Source: an uncultured Clostridia bacterium | GTDB taxonomy: Bacteria > Bacillota > Clostridia > Oscillospirales > CAG-272 | DNA length: 64,000 bases | Assembly (NCBI GenBank): GCA_947630015.1 | Contig: CANRFY010000008.1 | Location: 1-64,000, forward strand | Direction of reading: 5' to 3' | Shown: positions 57,662-64,000 of the stretch, piece by piece | Position numbering within the stretch: position 1 is the first letter of the stretch | Layout of the letters: every line of letters starts with the position of its first letter | The notes under the pieces: generated by a model | Seen by the model: the letters and a program-made list of their open reading frames with translations, nothing else | Database searches by the model: none | Told to the model about the DNA's origin: nothing | Position numbers and translations under genes: made by a program

Positions 57662-60298
57662 GTGTACCGATACGAGGACAAGACCGATGCGGAGCTTGTC
57701 GAGCTGTCGCTCGACGGCGACGCGGACGCGTTCGAACAGATCGTGATCCGATGCCAGCGGCTCGTTTTCGCCGCGGTGCGCGAGATCGTCTCCGACGCTT
57801 TTGCGGTCGAAGATATCGCGCAGGACACGTTCGTGTTCGCATTCGTGAATATGAACACGCTTCGCGAACGCGATAAGCTGCGTCCGTGGCTTGCGGGAAC
57901 AGCGAGGCGAAAAGCGCTTCATTACGTGACGCGCAGACAGCGGTTCGAGGACATCGAGTCGGCGGAGGGGAAAACCTCGCAAGACGACGATCCCGAACTT
58001 TCATTTCTGCGGCATGAAAAGAGCCGCGAGATACGCGACGCTGTTTTCGAGCTGCCCGAAAAGCTGCGGCAGGCGGCGGTGATGTTCTACTTCCACGATA
58101 TGAAGGTAGCCGACATCGCGCGCTCGCTGTCGGTCCCGCAGGGAACGGTCACGCGCAGACTTCACGACGCAAGAGCGAAACTGAAAGAAAGGCTCAGGTA
58201 TATGAACGAAAATATCAAAAATGTAAATCCCGCCGTATTTGCGGCGGAGGTAAGAAAACGTCTTACCGAAATCCAGACGTACTACGTCGAAAACGGATTC
58301 AAGGAGGACGACCGCTTCAATAAGATGTACAGCGACGCGGAAGAATACATAAAGACCGCGTCCGACGAAAACGAACAGAAATCAGCGCTCGCCGATCTTT
58401 ACACGTTCTGGGGACTTTTCCCCGATAAAGTGGAGGAGGGGCAAAGGCTCGCGAAGGAGAGCGGCAACGGCGTCGTGATCGCCGGCAAAATGATCCACGA
58501 TTTATTTAAAATCGACGACGCAAGCGAGCGGCTGCGCGTCATCGATGAGGAGATGCTCCCAGAGATGGAGCGCCTCGGCTGTGACGAAGGAAAGGGCGAG
58601 CTGCTGTTTTGGCGCACACGCGCGCTGCTTCATCTTCGCCGTCCGCTCGACGAGATAGAGCAGACATTCGCCGAGGCGGCGCGTCTGATCCCGCCGGAAA
58701 ACGTCTATCAGGCGTGCGCCGTGTGCGGACTTCGGACGGTCGCGTTCGCGCGCGAGAATGCGTCCGACCCGTATCTCGGGTTTTATGTGATCTCGGAGCA
58801 ATACCGCGTTTCCGGCGGCAAGCTGCTTTTCATTTCAGAACCCGGGTTCAACCTCGAGTTAGTTGCTCCCGCCGCTCATCAATGGGACGCCGTCACATAT
58901 TATGCGAGCCGGATCGGCGGGCTGTTCTACGATATGTCGATGAAGTGCGGCGATATTAAAACGACCGAGGACGGCGACACGTTCCTGCTCGTCTCAAACG
59001 ACGAGTACGTATCGGTTCCCGCCGGCCGGTTCGCAAAGTGTATGCATATCTCAGTCCGATTTGCGGGCAACAAGGGATATCTTCCCGACGCTGCCGACGT
59101 GTGGTATGCGGACGGCGCCGGCATCGTAAAAGCAGTTTTCTCGAACGATTCTCACAGCGAGACATACGAGCTTTCCGAATACGAGATCAAGGGCGGCGAA
59201 GGTCCGTTCCCGCTCGCGGTCGGCAATACGTGGCGATATTTGAATCCCTCCCTGCCGGAATATACGGCGTCACTGTTAGAATGGTATGTGACGTGGACGG
59301 ACGGCGTGACGGCAAACCTCTCGATCGCGCAGTCTGTCATGAAGAAAAAGGATTTCGACGAGGAGCGCGACGCCGACGGCGAATATTTCATCGAAAAGTG
59401 CGATAAGCTGTGCGAGGACGCGGCGACGAACGTCGAAAAAGTAGAGGAAGCGATCGAGGCGCTGCGCGCCGCGGTGCGCAAAAACACGAGCGAGCGCGAC
59501 ACGCAGACGGCGCTCGGCGGCATCGAATATCTCGAGCGCTTCACCGAATACATGAAGAAATACCGCCTCTGCCCGTCGAGCTTCAACACGTTTATGTGGT
59601 CGAAAAAGGACGGACGCGTGACGACCAACGATAACTATTACAGCTTCGGTCCGTACAGATGGGGGACGTACCACATCGAGGACTGCATCTTCGGAGCGAA
59701 GCCGTACAGGTATCAGGAACGCTTCCTCGAATGCATCTGGGACGACAAATGGGTCGTCGGATATCACGAGGAGGACGCGGAGTGTCAGCATCCGTTTCGG
59801 TATGCCGGAGAGAAAGAGACGCACCGCTTCACGTTCGACGTCGAGGACGGCGGTACGGTCACAGTCGGCGCGGGGACGTTTGACGACTGCCTGAAGCTGA
59901 CGATCAGATACGGCACGCTCGACGATGTGCCGAAGGAAGCGTTTGCCTGCAACGGCGGCTCGGCGCTCGGCGTAAAGGAATACTGGCTCGCGCGCGGCGT
60001 CGGCATCGTCCGCATCGACTGCGATTTCGGGCGCGGGATGAACACGTCGCTGCGGCTGACCTCGTTTAAGAATCCGGCGCACGAGGACGGGTATTTCCCG
60101 CTCGCAGTCGGCTGCGAATGGGAGTATGACGAGGAAACGCTGACCTCGAACGGCTACTGCGCGAAGGTCAGAACGAAGATTCCGTGCGGTCACAGCGGCA
60201 AATTCATGATCGCGCAGGCGCAGGAGTTCTTCTATCGCGGCAGCGATGAGGAATACGACGCGTTCATCAAGAGCCTCGGCGACAAGTATCTGTATTGA
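57662..60298 (+). CDS. ECF sigma factor fused to a large C-terminal sensor-like region
   Basis: An 878-aa protein. Residues about 10-95 are sigma-70 region 2 (DADAFEQIVIRCQRLVF, then VEDIAQDTFVFAF); about 120-180 are region 4 (ELPEKLRQAAVMFYFHDMKV, then IARSLSVPQGTVTRRLHDAR). Residues about 185-385 are helical and TPR-like. The rest holds two similar beta-rich modules: a VPAGRFAKC or VGAGTFDDC strand, a WYADGAGIVK or YWLARGVGIVR strand and a closing FPLAVGNTWRY (about 510) or FPLAVGCEWEY (about 808), split by a helical stretch (560-640). No membrane span is seen. GTG 57662 has an ideal AGGAGGTGAT 7 nt upstream. No anti-sigma gene is adjacent. Confidence 0.85.
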   Translation: MYRYEDKTDAELVELSLDGDADAFEQIVIRCQRLVFAAVREIVSDAFAVEDIAQDTFVFAFVNMNTLRERDKLRPWLAGTARRKALHYVTRRQRFEDIESAEGKTSQDDDPELSFLRHEKSREIRDAVFELPEKLRQAAVMFYFHDMKVADIARSLSVPQGTVTRRLHDARAKLKERLRYMNENIKNVNPAVFAAEVRKRLTEIQTYYVENGFKEDDRFNKMYSDAEEYIKTASDENEQKSALADLYTFWGLFPDKVEEGQRLAKESGNGVVIAGKMIHDLFKIDDASERLRVIDEEMLPEMERLGCDEGKGELLFWRTRALLHLRRPLDEIEQTFAEAARLIPPENVYQACAVCGLRTVAFARENASDPYLGFYVISEQYRVSGGKLLFISEPGFNLELVAPAAHQWDAVTYYASRIGGLFYDMSMKCGDIKTTEDGDTFLLVSNDEYVSVPAGRFAKCMHISVRFAGNKGYLPDAADVWYADGAGIVKAVFSNDSHSETYELSEYEIKGGEGPFPLAVGNTWRYLNPSLPEYTASLLEWYVTWTDGVTANLSIAQSVMKKKDFDEERDADGEYFIEKCDKLCEDAATNVEKVEEAIEALRAAVRKNTSERDTQTALGGIEYLERFTEYMKKYRLCPSSFNTFMWSKKDGRVTTNDNYYSFGPYRWGTYHIEDCIFGAKPYRYQERFLECIWDDKWVVGYHEEDAECQHPFRYAGEKETHRFTFDVEDGGTVTVGAGTFDDCLKLTIRYGTLDDVPKEAFACNGGSALGVKEYWLARGVGIVRIDCDFGRGMNTSLRLTSFKNPAHEDGYFPLAVGCEWEYDEETLTSNGYCAKVRTKIPCGHSGKFMIAQAQEFFYRGSDEEYDAFIKSLGDKYLY

Positions 60299-60324
60299 CG
60301 GCGCGGCAAAATCACAATAACGCA

Positions 60325-60356
60325 AAAGGGAGAAGCTTATAAAAGCTTCTCCCTTT
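60325..60356 (+). terminator. Bidirectional intrinsic terminator
   Basis: AAAGGGAGAAGCTT/AAGCTTCTCCCTTT with an ATAA loop, between the convergent sigma-fusion and XRE genes. Confidence 0.9.
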
Positions 60357-60361
60357 AGTAT

Positions 60362-60568
60362 TTATTCTTTTTTATATTCTAAAATGTCCCCCGGCTGACA
60401 GTCAAGCTCGCGGCAGATCGCGTCAAGCGTCGAAAATCTGATGGCGCTGATTTTGCCGGTCTTGATCTTGGACAGATTCACGTTCGCGATCCCGACCTTT
60501 TCGGAGAGCGCGTTCAGCGATATCTTGCGGTCAGCCATTACGCGGTCGAGACGCATTATTATTGCCAT
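60362..60568 (-). CDS. XRE/Cro-type small HTH regulator
   Basis: A 68-aa protein that is nearly all helix-turn-helix: SLNALSEKVGIANVNLSKIKTGKI (shown in part, about residues 17-40), then FSTLDAICRELDCQPGDILEY. It resembles YozG-type regulators. It starts 7 nt after the DUF2975 gene with GAGG 5 nt before the ATG. It probably regulates its own operon through the repeats near 61222-61251. Confidence 0.9.
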   Translation of the reverse strand: MAIIMRLDRVMADRKISLNALSEKVGIANVNLSKIKTGKISAIRFSTLDAICRELDCQPGDILEYKKE

Positions 60569-60575
60569 ACGCGCC

Positions 60576-61172
60576 TCACAAAGTCTCGTCGGATTCGCGC
60601 TGAAGCTCCTCCCCGAGCCGGAAGACGAGCGAGAGCGCGTACAGTATCGCGGCTATGAGAACAAACGTCAGATCAATATGAAAATTGTACGACACATTCT
60701 GCACGTTCGCCATGTTGAACACGACGTCCTTATCTATCATCCGCCAGAGGAAATATCCGCCGAGTTCGCTCGCGATCTCGGAAAGCGTGCCGAACACGGC
60801 GGTCACGATCGCGAGATTGCGGATTTTTGACGATATGCCGGTGAGAAACGGTTCCCCGTTTTTGAGCGGCGCGATTATCGAGCGCGATATCCACGCCATG
60901 ACGGCGACGAACGCGCATTCGACGGCGGCGGACACAAGCACCGCGACGGCGCTCGTCTCAATATCGGACGCGGAGATCGACGGCGAATCCTCCGCAAGCG
61001 TGATTTCGAGCGAGCCGAATTCAACCGACGTCGTGCCGCCCATCATAGATTCGTCGCCAGAAAGCGCGAGTACAGCCGCGATCAGGCATACGATAGCGGC
61101 GGCTCCCGCGGCGTAGAACGCGATCTTTGCGATGATATCGAACGCGCGGCCGAATTTTTTTAGTTTTTCCAT
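60576..61172 (-). CDS. DUF2975 membrane protein
   Basis: A 198-aa protein with four predicted helices (about residues 12-38, 85-110, 120-143 and 170-190) and an extracellular loop (about 39-80). The DUF2975 family commonly sits next to a small XRE regulator, as it does here; the function is unknown. The start at 61172 has GGGAGG about 10-11 nt upstream; an upstream in-frame ATG at 61235 overlaps the promoter -35. Confidence 0.85.
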   Translation of the reverse strand: MEKLKKFGRAFDIIAKIAFYAAGAAAIVCLIAAVLALSGDESMMGGTTSVEFGSLEITLAEDSPSISASDIETSAVAVLVSAAVECAFVAVMAWISRSIIAPLKNGEPFLTGISSKIRNLAIVTAVFGTLSEIASELGGYFLWRMIDKDVVFNMANVQNVSYNFHIDLTFVLIAAILYALSLVFRLGEELQRESDETL

Positions 61173-61206
61173 GATATAATATCCTCCCTTTGCTTTCCTC
61201 GAAGGA

Positions 61207-61251
61207 ATTATATCACGCGCATTTACGTTTGTCAAGTATTATTTTACGTTT
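61207..61251 (-). promoter_or_regulatory. DUF2975-XRE promoter with paired direct repeats
   Basis: On the minus strand: TTGACA (61235-61230), a 17-bp spacer and TATAAT (61212-61207), both perfect. AAACGTAAA occurs twice, at 61222-61230 and 61243-61251, 21 bp apart (two helical turns) on either side of the -35. It is a likely operator for the XRE protein. Confidence 0.7.
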
Positions 61252-61279
61252 ATCGTATATTTTTATATCGCCGTCGTTA

Positions 61280-61957
61280 TTATATCTCGATCGATTCGCC
61301 GCATTTCGTAAGAGTCGCGATCCTGTCCCTGTATGGCGCCGCCTGATCGGAGGCGGTAAAATCGGCGGCATATTCGCCGCGTCCCCAGAAATGCATCGGG
61401 AACGCCTTTTTTATATCGAGCGTCCGCATCGCATAATCGAAGCCGAGGGTTCCGTTCTCCCCCTGCCTCGGGTCGAGCGGCAGAAACGCGGCGTCGATCG
61501 CGACGCCGGACAAAAGCGAAAGCTCCGACTCGAACAGCCGTCTCATTTGCGCGTTCGCGCAGCTCGGCGCGCCGTCCCAGATCCAGAGATGAAGATCGCC
61601 CGCATGATAGATCGTTTTCCCGTCGACGTTTAAAAGATACGCGACGCCGCAGTCAGTCGAGCGAAGCGTCCTTACGGCGACGCCGGCGATCTCGGCTGTT
61701 TCGTGCGGCCCCATCGATTTTGCGTTCACGCCATCGGGCGCGTCTATCTCGGACGACAGCACATAGTATGCGCCGCCGCGTCCGGCGTCGAAGATGTCGG
61801 GATTATAGTGATCCTCGTGAATGTGGCTGACGAAGAACACCGTCTTTTTGTCCGCGTCGGCGGGGCGCGGAAGCTCGCCGCGATAATAATCGAATATGAG
61901 TATATGGCGCTCCGTTTCGACGGCGAATCCGCTGTGATCTATATACGTTACCTTCAT
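61280..61957 (-). CDS. MBL-fold metallohydrolase, UlaG-like
   Basis: A 225-aa metallo-beta-lactamase-fold protein. The zinc motif SHIHEDHYNPDIF (about residues 44-56), then IYHAGDLHLW and FLPLDPRQG, gives the ligand set of the UlaG-like branch. The substrate is unknown. It follows the SLOG gene with a 25-nt gap and is the last gene of the nfo unit. No terminator of clear strength is seen, but the DUF2975 promoter starts 30 bp beyond it. Confidence 0.82.
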   Translation of the reverse strand: MKVTYIDHSGFAVETERHILIFDYYRGELPRPADADKKTVFFVSHIHEDHYNPDIFDAGRGGAYYVLSSEIDAPDGVNAKSMGPHETAEIAGVAVRTLRSTDCGVAYLLNVDGKTIYHAGDLHLWIWDGAPSCANAQMRRLFESELSLLSGVAIDAAFLPLDPRQGENGTLGFDYAMRTLDIKKAFPMHFWGRGEYAADFTASDQAAPYRDRIATLTKCGESIEI

Positions 61958-61982
61958 AATTTACCTATCCCCCGCTGCCCCT

Positions 61983-62486
61983 TTATATTTCACGCGAGCC
62001 GAGATTTATAACGCGCAGGCCGGAAGCCTTCGCGTATCGCACCGTGTACGCGGTGCCGCCCGAGTTCGTGTTCAGATACGCGACGCATATGCCGCATCCG
62101 TCGACAAGCTCGCGGTCGCGCAAAAGCAGGCTTTCGCGCGAATATTCGACGGCGGCGTAGACGACCTCGTCCGCGCTGGCGATTATGCGTTCGTACAGCT
62201 CGCGGTCGGCAGCGCTCCATTTTTTCGCCTGATCGCGGCTCGGCAGAACGAGTACGAGCCTGATGTCACGACATTCCGAATGCTTGCGGCGCAAAACGCA
62301 CAGCGCCGAGAGCGTATCGAAGCCGAGCGCGCCTCCGCATCTGAAATTGCGGACGCCCTCGCGGTACAGCCGATCTATTATCTCATCGACGCTGACGGTA
62401 AGCGCTGCCGTCGCCTCCGCGCCGATCTTTCTGTGACCCGTAAAGCAGCACGTTTTATACGGATCGGTCGCACTGCATATGTTCAT
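61983..62486 (-). CDS. SLOG-domain protein (DUF1273/YpsA-like)
   Basis: A 167-aa SLOG-superfamily protein. CCFTGHRKIG (about residues 13-22), GGALGFDTLSA (about 51-61), the helix with LVLVLPSRDQAKKW and the C-terminal NSGGTAYTV are the YpsA/DUF1273 landmarks. Members may sense nucleotides or NAD-derived ligands; the role is unknown. Its ATG overlaps the nfo stop (ATGA), so it is coupled to the DNA-repair gene. Confidence 0.85.
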   Translation of the reverse strand: MNICSATDPYKTCCFTGHRKIGAEATAALTVSVDEIIDRLYREGVRNFRCGGALGFDTLSALCVLRRKHSECRDIRLVLVLPSRDQAKKWSAADRELYERIIASADEVVYAAVEYSRESLLLRDRELVDGCGICVAYLNTNSGGTAYTVRYAKASGLRVINLGSREI

Positions 62487-63337
62487 ACGGTACGGTAAAG
62501 TCCGCGCAAAAGCGCGATCTCGCGCTTGTATCCGTCAAGATCGTTCGGCGTTTCAAGGCAGAACGGAAGCCCGCGCAGGCGCGGAGAATTTATTATGCGC
62601 GCGATACCGTCGAGTCCGAGCGCGCCGCCGCCGATCACCTCATGGCGATCCTTGTGCGCGCCGAGTTGATTTTTGCTGTCGTTCAAATGGATCGCGCACA
62701 GTCTGTCAAGTCCGATCACGCGGTCGAATTCGTCCATCACCGCCTCCGGATCGCCGGCAATATCGTATCCGGCGTCGCTGACGTGGCACGTATCGAGGCA
62801 TACGCCGAGCTTTCCCGCGATCGCGGGATTTTCGCGTTCGGCCGCGTCTATTATGGCGCGCACCTCTTCAAACGTCGAGCCGATCTCGCTGCCCTTTCCC
62901 GACATCGTCTCGATCAAAACGCGCGTTTTCTGCTCCGGCTTCACTACCGTCGCAAGGCAGCGCGCCGTCAGCTCAATGCCGGCCTCGATCCCCTGCCCCG
63001 TATGCGTCCCGGGATGGAAATTGTAAAGCGTCCCGGGAAAATATTCGAGCCGTTCTATATCCTCCGCCATCGAGCGGATCGCAAATTCGCGCACGTTTTC
63101 CTTTGCCGAGCATGGATTGACCGTATACGCGGCGTGCGCGATCATATCCGAGAAGCGAAGCCCATGCTCGTCCGCGAACGCGATCGCACTATTTATATCG
63201 TCAAGATCGAGCGCGCGCGAGTCGCCGCCGCGCGGATTACGCGTGAAATACTGGAGCGTATTGCCGTCGATCGCGACGGCGTCGCGCAGCATGGCGGTAT
63301 ATCCTCCGGATACCGACATATGCGCGCCGATTTTCAT
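62483..63337 (-). CDS. nfo: Endonuclease IV (Nfo)
   Basis: A 284-aa AP endonuclease in the TIM-barrel family that cuts at abasic sites. The N-terminus MKIGAHMSVSGG, then YTVNPCSAKE, FHPGTHTG, VLIETMSGKG, GVCLDTCHVSDAGYD and HLNDSKNQLGAHKDRHE are the metal-binding motifs in order. The start at 63337 is chosen because it opens the canonical MKIGAH; AGGAAAG lies only 1 nt upstream of the ATG. ATG 63349 is an alternative. It leads nfo-SLOG-MBL. Confidence 0.93.
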   Translation of the reverse strand: MKIGAHMSVSGGYTAMLRDAVAIDGNTLQYFTRNPRGGDSRALDLDDINSAIAFADEHGLRFSDMIAHAAYTVNPCSAKENVREFAIRSMAEDIERLEYFPGTLYNFHPGTHTGQGIEAGIELTARCLATVVKPEQKTRVLIETMSGKGSEIGSTFEEVRAIIDAAERENPAIAGKLGVCLDTCHVSDAGYDIAGDPEAVMDEFDRVIGLDRLCAIHLNDSKNQLGAHKDRHEVIGGGALGLDGIARIINSPRLRGLPFCLETPNDLDGYKREIALLRGLYRTV

Positions 63338-63425
63338 TCTTTCCTGCATCGCTCAAATGCGGGCGCGTCGCTCGCGCCCCTGCCGCCTTTCCTCCGACTG
63401 ACGCCGCAATTGCGGCTACGATCCA

Positions 63426-63454
63426 ATTATAGGATAAAATTCCCCGAATGTCAA
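63426..63454 (-). promoter_or_regulatory. Consensus sigma-A promoter of nfo-SLOG-MBL
   Basis: On the minus strand: TTGACA (63454-63449), a 17-bp spacer and TATAAT (63431-63426). Two hairpins (GCCGCAATTGCGGC, 63402-63415; GGGCGCG/CGCGCCC near 63361-63379) lie in the 85-nt leader. No LexA box is seen. Confidence 0.88.
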
Positions 63455-63476
63455 CAAGAAATGAACCCCCGCATCG

Positions 63477-64000
63477 TTATGCGTCAGCCTCGATCTCTGC
63501 CCGCGCGTATATGACGACGCCGCCACCGCCGCCTGCGCGGACATAGCCGTGATCCGTCAAAAACCGTACAAAGCCGTCGACGCCGCCGTATTTTTGCAGC
63601 TCCTTTTCAGCCTTTTCCTCAAACGCAACATAATCGGACTGCAACAAATGCTCGGTCGAGCAGTATTGTATGTCGTAAAGCGTCTGTCTTTTCGAGAGAT
63701 AAACTGTCAGAAACGTCGTCGAGGACGCGGACGCGCCGTCAGGAATTTCGCAAAGCGCCGCGCGGCGCTCGTCGTAGTATTCCATGTATACGCACTCGCG
63801 CGAGATGTATTTGATCCCCTCCGGCAGAACAGTATTTGAAAACGCCAAAACAGACAGCGCGAGCATCGCCGCCGCGATCATGCGCCGCGTCGTCGCTCGC
63901 AGTTCGGCGGCGTTCACGATGCAGAGATATATTATAAGCGCCGTCGAGCCGGACGTGTACTGATATAATACGTTGTACTGATACGCGTAATCTGTCACTA
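63477..64000 (-). CDS. C-terminal part of a membrane protein, DUF2079-like (partial)
   Basis: At least 173 residues of a protein that continues past the window edge. The visible part has a membrane helix region (about first 55 residues, with YQYNVLYQYTSGSTALIIYL) and a soluble C-terminal domain with Tyr/Glu-rich YCSTEHLLQSDYVAFE and a GYVRAGGGGGVVIYAR end. The YQYTSGS segment resembles DUF2079-type polytopic proteins and glycosyltransferase-C-like membrane enzymes; the identification is tentative. It is probably monocistronic on the minus strand, ending just upstream of the nfo promoter. Confidence 0.5.
   Translation of the reverse strand, partial: VTDYAYQYNVLYQYTSGSTALIIYLCIVNAAELRATTRRMIAAAMLALSVLAFSNTVLPEGIKYISRECVYMEYYDERRAALCEIPDGASASSTTFLTVYLSKRQTLYDIQYCSTEHLLQSDYVAFEEKAEKELQKYGGVDGFVRFLTDHGYVRAGGGGGVVIYARAEIEADA

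Overview
The window reads as chromosomal DNA of an endospore-forming, GC-rich member of the Clostridia (Bacillota), probably an uncultured gut-type anaerobe. The evidence is the gene set: spo0A, a SpoIIQ-like M23 protein, a short SpoIVFB-like M50 protease, ctsR-mcsA-mcsB-clpC, RbgA, RNase M5, BioY, DUF1540, DUF1934 and DUF1284 proteins, near-consensus sigma-A promoters with 17-bp spacers, strong Shine-Dalgarno sequences, and LexA and CtsR boxes of the Bacillota type. I cannot place it below class. There is no phage, insertion sequence, CRISPR array or rRNA. The sequence starts inside a repeat and ends inside a membrane protein gene.

Layout. 0.1-7 kb: a hydrolase, a small membrane protein, rplS, a GHL10-type lipoprotein, a cytidylate-kinase-like protein, tRNA-Arg(CCG), then lepB-rbgA-rnhB-yraN. 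This is the usual rplS-lepB-rbgA-rnhB-yraN neighbourhood with an insertion between rplS and lepB. 7-11.3 kb: a metallophosphoesterase, then the chaperone and protease block tig, clpP, clpX. 11.6-15.9 kb (minus strand): a polyamine ABC transporter, potABCD, behind a 180-nt leader that carries a 31-codon upstream ORF. 16-26.8 kb: an M50 protease pair, a Gfo/Idh/MocA oxidoreductase, a large F5/8C-domain lipoprotein, a MATE exporter, a VUT transporter with an SDR, the SpoIIQ-like protein, and a ThyX-like protein. 27-30.7 kb: spo0A, then a VTC polyphosphate polymerase with DUF4956 and DUF4097 partners. 31-33.2 kb: bioY and DUF1284, and an MFS permease. 33.3-37.9 kb: the CtsR-controlled arginine-phosphorylation/ClpC operon. 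38.1-43.9 kb: xpt with a complete BMP-type nucleoside ABC transporter, which together form a purine salvage unit. 44.3-48.3 kb: an anion permease, RNase Z, an SGNH lipoprotein and a LOG-family protein. 48.4-55.9 kb: holA and rnmV running into a cell-envelope block (GtrA, MurJ, DUF5693, CsaB). 56-57.5 kb: an SOS-controlled DinB, then tRNA-Gly and tRNA-Pro. 57.7-60.3 kb: an unusual 878-aa ECF sigma factor fused to a large C-terminal region. 60.4-63.4 kb: XRE-DUF2975, and nfo-SLOG-MBL.

Four things stand out. The first is the sigma-factor fusion. The second is the potABCD leader, where a bracketed promoter, mutually exclusive hairpins and an upstream ORF ending next to the potA start codon suggest control by a leader peptide. 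The third is a family of dispersed intergenic hairpin elements, called HR here, at seven loci. It has constant flanks (GGGGCGCTGCCCC, CTTAAG) around palindromic arms that differ in sequence but keep their pairing. The fourth is a 16-codon relay ORF that joins rnhB to yraN through ATGA overlaps at both ends. UTGA-type and ATGA stop-start overlaps, and TTG or GTG starts with good Shine-Dalgarno sites, are common throughout, so gene starts here should not be assigned on ATG alone.
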